From Spirochaetales bacterium (lineage in GTDB: Bacteria; Spirochaetota; Spirochaetia; JABMQR01): a stretch of DNA of 32,988 nt. Position 1 is the stretch's first letter, and each line of letters opens with the position of its first letter. Below are positions 29,302 to 32,988 of this stretch, piece after piece. The notes beneath the pieces are model-generated. The model was not told the DNA's origin, did not search any database, and saw only the letters and a program-made list of their open reading frames with translations. The position numbers were made by a program, and so were the translations under genes. Where the stretch lies: the NCBI GenBank assembly GCA_023139255.1, contig JAGLNY010000069.1:1-32988 (forward strand), given 5' to 3'.

Positions 29302-29312
29302 AAATTTTATTC
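29286..29312 (+). other. Perfect 12-bp inverted repeat overlapping the recA stop codon
   Basis: GAATAAAATTTT (29286-29297) - GTA - AAAATTTTATTC (29301-29312). Confidence 0.6.
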
Positions 29313-29352
29313 CATAGACTTATATCGAAGAAATTAATATACTATCCTGAAG

Positions 29353-30132
29353 ATGATTGAACAGCAACAAAAAGAAAAAAATAGTTTTAAATTACAAAAA
29401 TTTGAAGGCCCTCTGGATCTTCTATTATTTCTCATACAAAAATCAGAAATTAATATCTATGATATACCAATATCAGAAATCACAGAACAGTATTTGAGGT
29501 ATTTACAGTATACTACGAAGATTGATTTAAATAATTTAACAGATTTTTATTCTATGGCAGCAACTCTGATATATATAAAATCAAAAATGCTATTGCCTGT
29601 GGAAGTTGAATTTGATGAAGACTTTGAAGATCCACGCAGGGAATTAGTTGAACGATTGATTGAATATCAAAAGTATAAGAAATACTCAGAATTGATTGCA
29701 GAAAAAGAGAGTGAACTGGATTATATATTTACACGAAAAAATACACAAAAGACGCTCCCTTTTGAAGATGAATCCTTGTGGGAAGAGATTGATGCATGGG
29801 ACTTATTGAAAACTTTTTCAGGTATTCTTTCAAAAATTGCCCCTGAGAAAGTAATAAATATGTTCGAAGAAGTTTCAGTAAATGAAAAAGTAACATTGAT
29901 GTATGAGTTGTTTGAAAATTCAAGCGAAATATCATTTTCTGATCTTGTTGTTAGGCACAATTCACCACTAGATATTATCTGTGCTTTCCTGGCTATATTG
30001 GAAGCAGTTAAAATCCGGATAATAAAAATATACCAAAATACAATTTTTGGTGATATTCGTATAGCAAAAAGAGATGATGTGAACCCGCTTTACAGTGTTC
30101 TGGATGATTTTGCAGAAGGAGAAGAATTATGA
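29353..30132 (+). CDS. scpA: Segregation and condensation protein A
   Basis: FEGPLDLLLFLIQKSEINIYDIPISEITEQYLRYL and SMAATLIYIKSKMLLP motifs; followed by scpB. Confidence 0.96.
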   Translation: MIEQQQKEKNSFKLQKFEGPLDLLLFLIQKSEINIYDIPISEITEQYLRYLQYTTKIDLNNLTDFYSMAATLIYIKSKMLLPVEVEFDEDFEDPRRELVERLIEYQKYKKYSELIAEKESELDYIFTRKNTQKTLPFEDESLWEEIDAWDLLKTFSGILSKIAPEKVINMFEEVSVNEKVTLMYELFENSSEISFSDLVVRHNSPLDIICAFLAILEAVKIRIIKIYQNTIFGDIRIAKRDDVNPLYSVLDDFAEGEEL

Positions 30133-30677
30133 TGCCTAATTCGTTAAGCAGTGAAACCAGATACATTGAATCAATTCTTTACCTGGAAAATGAACCTATT
30201 GATTTGGCTGCTATATGTCGCATTTCTTCATTTCAAAAAGATATTGTAGTTCAGGCTCTTGCTGAATTGAAAATTCATTATTCTGAAGGTAATCATGGTA
30301 TTGAAATTAGTGAATTTGCCGGAGGTTTTCATTTTATGCCTAAAGAAGACTTATGGCCTGAACTTAAAAATCATTACGGCAGGAAGATAGATAGAAGATT
30401 ATCAAAATCTGCTTTAGAAACTATATCAATAATCGCATATTCTCAGCCAATAACAAGAAGAGAAGTGGAAAATATCAGAGGGGTTTCTTCTGATAATGTC
30501 TTGAGACTTCTCCTTGAACGCGAGTATGTTCATGTTATCGGCAGAAAAGATGTTCTTGGAAGACCATTCCTATATGGCACAACCAAAAAATTCTTACAGG
30601 ATTTTAATCTGAAAAGTATTTCTTCACTACCAAAACTTGGTGATTTAGATAAAGAGAGATTTAATGAACAAGAATAA
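30129..30677 (+). CDS. scpB: Segregation and condensation protein B
   Basis: YIESILYLENEPIDLAAI, ALETISIIAYSQPITRREVENIRGVSSDNVLRLLLER, GRPFLYGTT. Confidence 0.95.
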   Translation: MMPNSLSSETRYIESILYLENEPIDLAAICRISSFQKDIVVQALAELKIHYSEGNHGIEISEFAGGFHFMPKEDLWPELKNHYGRKIDRRLSKSALETISIIAYSQPITRREVENIRGVSSDNVLRLLLEREYVHVIGRKDVLGRPFLYGTTKKFLQDFNLKSISSLPKLGDLDKERFNEQE

Positions 30678-31401
30678 AAGTATTTCAATATATCCCATAA
30701 GACTCCAAAGTTATTTAGCGAAATGCGGAGTATGCTCCAGACGAAAAGCAGAAGATTTTATCCGTAATGGTTTTGTCACCATTAATAACAAAATTGTTCT
30801 TAACCCGGCAGAAAAAATCAATATGGACGATGCTGTATATTGTAATAATCAATATATTGAACCAATGGATCTTATATATATTGCATTGAACAAACCAAAA
30901 GGCTATGTCTGCACCAACTCTGACCCCCATGAAAAATTATTTTCCAGAGACTTAATTGCAATTCCTGAACAAAAATCACTTTTTCATGTAGGTCGTCTTG
31001 ACAAAGACTCCACTGGTTTAATCTTTTATACAAATGACGGCGATTTTGCCAATCGTGTTTCACATCCATCATTTGGTGTAGAAAAAGAGTATGTAGTCAG
31101 AACTAAGGAGAAAATAGATAAAAAAGATCTTCTTTCTGCTTTGAAAGGAATTCGTATACAAAGAATCCTCTATAAAATTGAAAAATTTCATTTTATTAAC
31201 AGCAGAACAGCCTCACTCATTTTATTAGAAGGAAAAAATAGGGAAATCAGGAAAATTATGGACCATTTGGGTTATAAAATTCTTTCATTAAACAGAATCA
31301 GAATAGGATCTATTGAACTTGCAAATCTACAGTCTGGTTGTTTCAGGTATATAAAAAAGAAGGAAATGGCACAATTGTTGAATAAAAGGGGTGCCAAATG
31401 A
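30664..31401 (+). CDS. RsuA/RluB/E/F family pseudouridine synthase
   Basis: S4 domain (RLQSYLAKCGVCSRRKAEDFIRNGFVTIN), LNKPKGYVCT, GRLDKDSTGLIFYTNDGDFAN, EGKNREIRKI. Confidence 0.93.
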   Translation: MNKNKSISIYPIRLQSYLAKCGVCSRRKAEDFIRNGFVTINNKIVLNPAEKINMDDAVYCNNQYIEPMDLIYIALNKPKGYVCTNSDPHEKLFSRDLIAIPEQKSLFHVGRLDKDSTGLIFYTNDGDFANRVSHPSFGVEKEYVVRTKEKIDKKDLLSALKGIRIQRILYKIEKFHFINSRTASLILLEGKNREIRKIMDHLGYKILSLNRIRIGSIELANLQSGCFRYIKKKEMAQLLNKRGAK

Positions 31402-32060
31402 TAGTAGCTATCGATGGTCCTGCAGGTGTTGGGAAAAGTACAATAGCAAAAAATATAGCTGATAAGTGTGGTCTTTTTTATATAAATTCAGGGAATTATT
31501 ATCGGGCAGTTGCATATAAGCATCTATCATTCGGTGAGAAGCCGGCTATTGATTCTGAAATAATTAAAACTGCACGCAGCTGCAGTTTCTCAATAAATAA
31601 TGGAAAACTAATGCTTGATGGGAAACTGATTGAGCATCTATTGCATAATAAAAAGATCGATATGGCATCCTCGGTTTTTTCTTCAATTGTTGAAGTTAGA
31701 CTCATCATTAATGAGGCGTTGCGGGATGCCTCAAAATCACTTGATATAATTATGGAAGGGAGGGACATAACAACCGTTGTTTTTCCCAACGCTGATCTGA
31801 AATTCTATTTAGGTGCATCACCGGAAATTCGTGCTGAAAGAAGATTTAGACAAAACGAATCCGATTTGTCTCTCATAGAACTGAAAAAAGAAATAATTAA
31901 GCGTGATTATAACGATCTTAACAAGAAATTCGGTGCTTTGAAACAGGCAAATGATGCTGTATTTATAGATACATCATACTTGACCATAGAGGAAGTTTGT
32001 GACAAAGTAGTACAGAAGATTTTAGGCTTAAAGCAATCAAAAGTATCAGGAGAATCATAG
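31398..32060 (+). CDS. cmk: (d)CMP kinase
   Basis: IVAIDGPAGVGKSTIAKNIA, LFYINSGNYYRAVA, MEGRDITTVVFPNADLKFYLGASPEIRAERR. Confidence 0.96.
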   Translation: MIVAIDGPAGVGKSTIAKNIADKCGLFYINSGNYYRAVAYKHLSFGEKPAIDSEIIKTARSCSFSINNGKLMLDGKLIEHLLHNKKIDMASSVFSSIVEVRLIINEALRDASKSLDIIMEGRDITTVVFPNADLKFYLGASPEIRAERRFRQNESDLSLIELKKEIIKRDYNDLNKKFGALKQANDAVFIDTSYLTIEEVCDKVVQKILGLKQSKVSGES

Positions 32061-32988
32061 TGGCAACAGAGAATAGTGTCGATAATAATGATATCGACAA
32101 AACAAATGAAATGCAGAATCTATTACAGGAAGAATACTTAAAATCTCTTGATGAAATCGAAGAAGGACAGATTGTTTCCGGACGTGTAGTACAAGTGAAC
32201 AATGAATTTATTTTTGTTGACGTCGGTTACAAATCAGAAGGCAGAATTCCCATTATTGAATTCTCAGAAGTGCCCTCTGTTGGATCAACTGTTAGTGTCG
32301 TTTTTGTCAGTAAGGAAGGACGTGGAGGACAAGTAGTTGTATCTAAACAGAAAGCTGATCTAATGATCAGAACCGAACACCTTAGAGAAGCTGCTGAAAA
32401 ACATGAACCTGTTGAGGGTACTTTCTCAAAAGTTATTAAAGGTGGTTTTGAGGTCGATTTATTACATGACTTGAAAGGTTTTTGCCCATTATCAAAAGCT
32501 GATCTGATTAGGGTAGAAGAACCTGAGGATTATATTGGCATCAAGGATTTCTTTATAATTGATAAACTTCATACAGGTACAAGATTAAAATCTGTTTTAT
32601 CAAGACGGGCCTTTCTGGAAAAAGCAATCAAAGTAAAAAAAGAAGAGTTTTTTAACACAGTCAAGGTTGAGGATGAAATAGAAGGAATTGTTAAAAGTTT
32701 TACTTCTTTTGGTGCATTTGTAGACCTTGGTGGTTTTGATGGATTGCTTCATATCAATGATATGAGTTGGGGGCATGTAACCCGGCCAAAAGATTATGTA
32801 AAAAAAGGTGATAAAATAAATCTTAAAGTTATTCATATTGATATTGAATCACAGAAAATTAATCTTTCGCTTAAACATTTTACTGAAGACCCATGGGTTT
32901 CTTTTGAACAAAGATATCAGCTTAATGATGTAGTTGATGGAAAAGTAACAAAAATAACAGATTTTGGTGTTTTTATTGAACTTGAAGA
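32060..32988 (+). CDS. rpsA: 30S ribosomal protein S1 (3' end beyond window)
   Basis: GTG start overlapping the cmk TAG (TAGTG); translation VATENSVDNNDIDKTNEMQNLLQEEYLKSLDEIEEGQIVSGRVVQVNNEFIFVDVGYKSEGRIP… with repeated S1 modules (EIEGIVKSFTSFGAFVDLGGFDGLLHINDMSWG). Frame stays open to window end; absent from the ORF track. Confidence 0.95.
   Translation, partial: MATENSVDNNDIDKTNEMQNLLQEEYLKSLDEIEEGQIVSGRVVQVNNEFIFVDVGYKSEGRIPIIEFSEVPSVGSTVSVVFVSKEGRGGQVVVSKQKADLMIRTEHLREAAEKHEPVEGTFSKVIKGGFEVDLLHDLKGFCPLSKADLIRVEEPEDYIGIKDFFIIDKLHTGTRLKSVLSRRAFLEKAIKVKKEEFFNTVKVEDEIEGIVKSFTSFGAFVDLGGFDGLLHINDMSWGHVTRPKDYVKKGDKINLKVIHIDIESQKINLSLKHFTEDPWVSFEQRYQLNDVVDGKVTKITDFGVFIELE

Noticed and set aside
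1-32988. CRISPR array, transposon, prophage or defence island
   Set aside because: No direct-repeat arrays, transposase/integrase motifs or defence-type domains; every long ORF maps to a core housekeeping family.

Overview
AT-rich chromosomal window that looks like a spirochaete (Spirochaetales/Treponematales-type; inferred from gene order and protein style, not verified). It is almost entirely compact housekeeping operons. Block 1 (+ strand, ~1-23.9 kb): tamB(5'-truncated)-bamA-mutS-comF | rimP-nusA-infB-rbfA-truB-ribF-rpsO-pnp-dut-lptF/lptG-like permeases-tgt-murJ. A single minus-strand gene follows: an 891-aa GreA with a very long N-terminal extension. Block 2 (+ strand, ~26.97 kb to end): rpe-dtd-recA-scpA-scpB-rluB-like-cmk-rpsA(3'-truncated). 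I see no tRNA/rRNA, CRISPR, prophage, transposon or defence locus, and no clear undescribed multi-gene system. The observations most worth checking are: (1) the giant GreA with TPR-like and Tudor/CarD-like segments; (2) RibF whose riboflavin-kinase half appears degenerate; (3) NusA ending in a zinc-ribbon-like CxxC...CxxC motif; (4) a promoter plus terminator-like hairpin directly before rimP-nusA; (5) a promoter placed so that rpe would be transcribed leaderless; (6) an RNase III-like stem-loop between rpsO and pnp; and several smaller RNA-structure/start-site observations.
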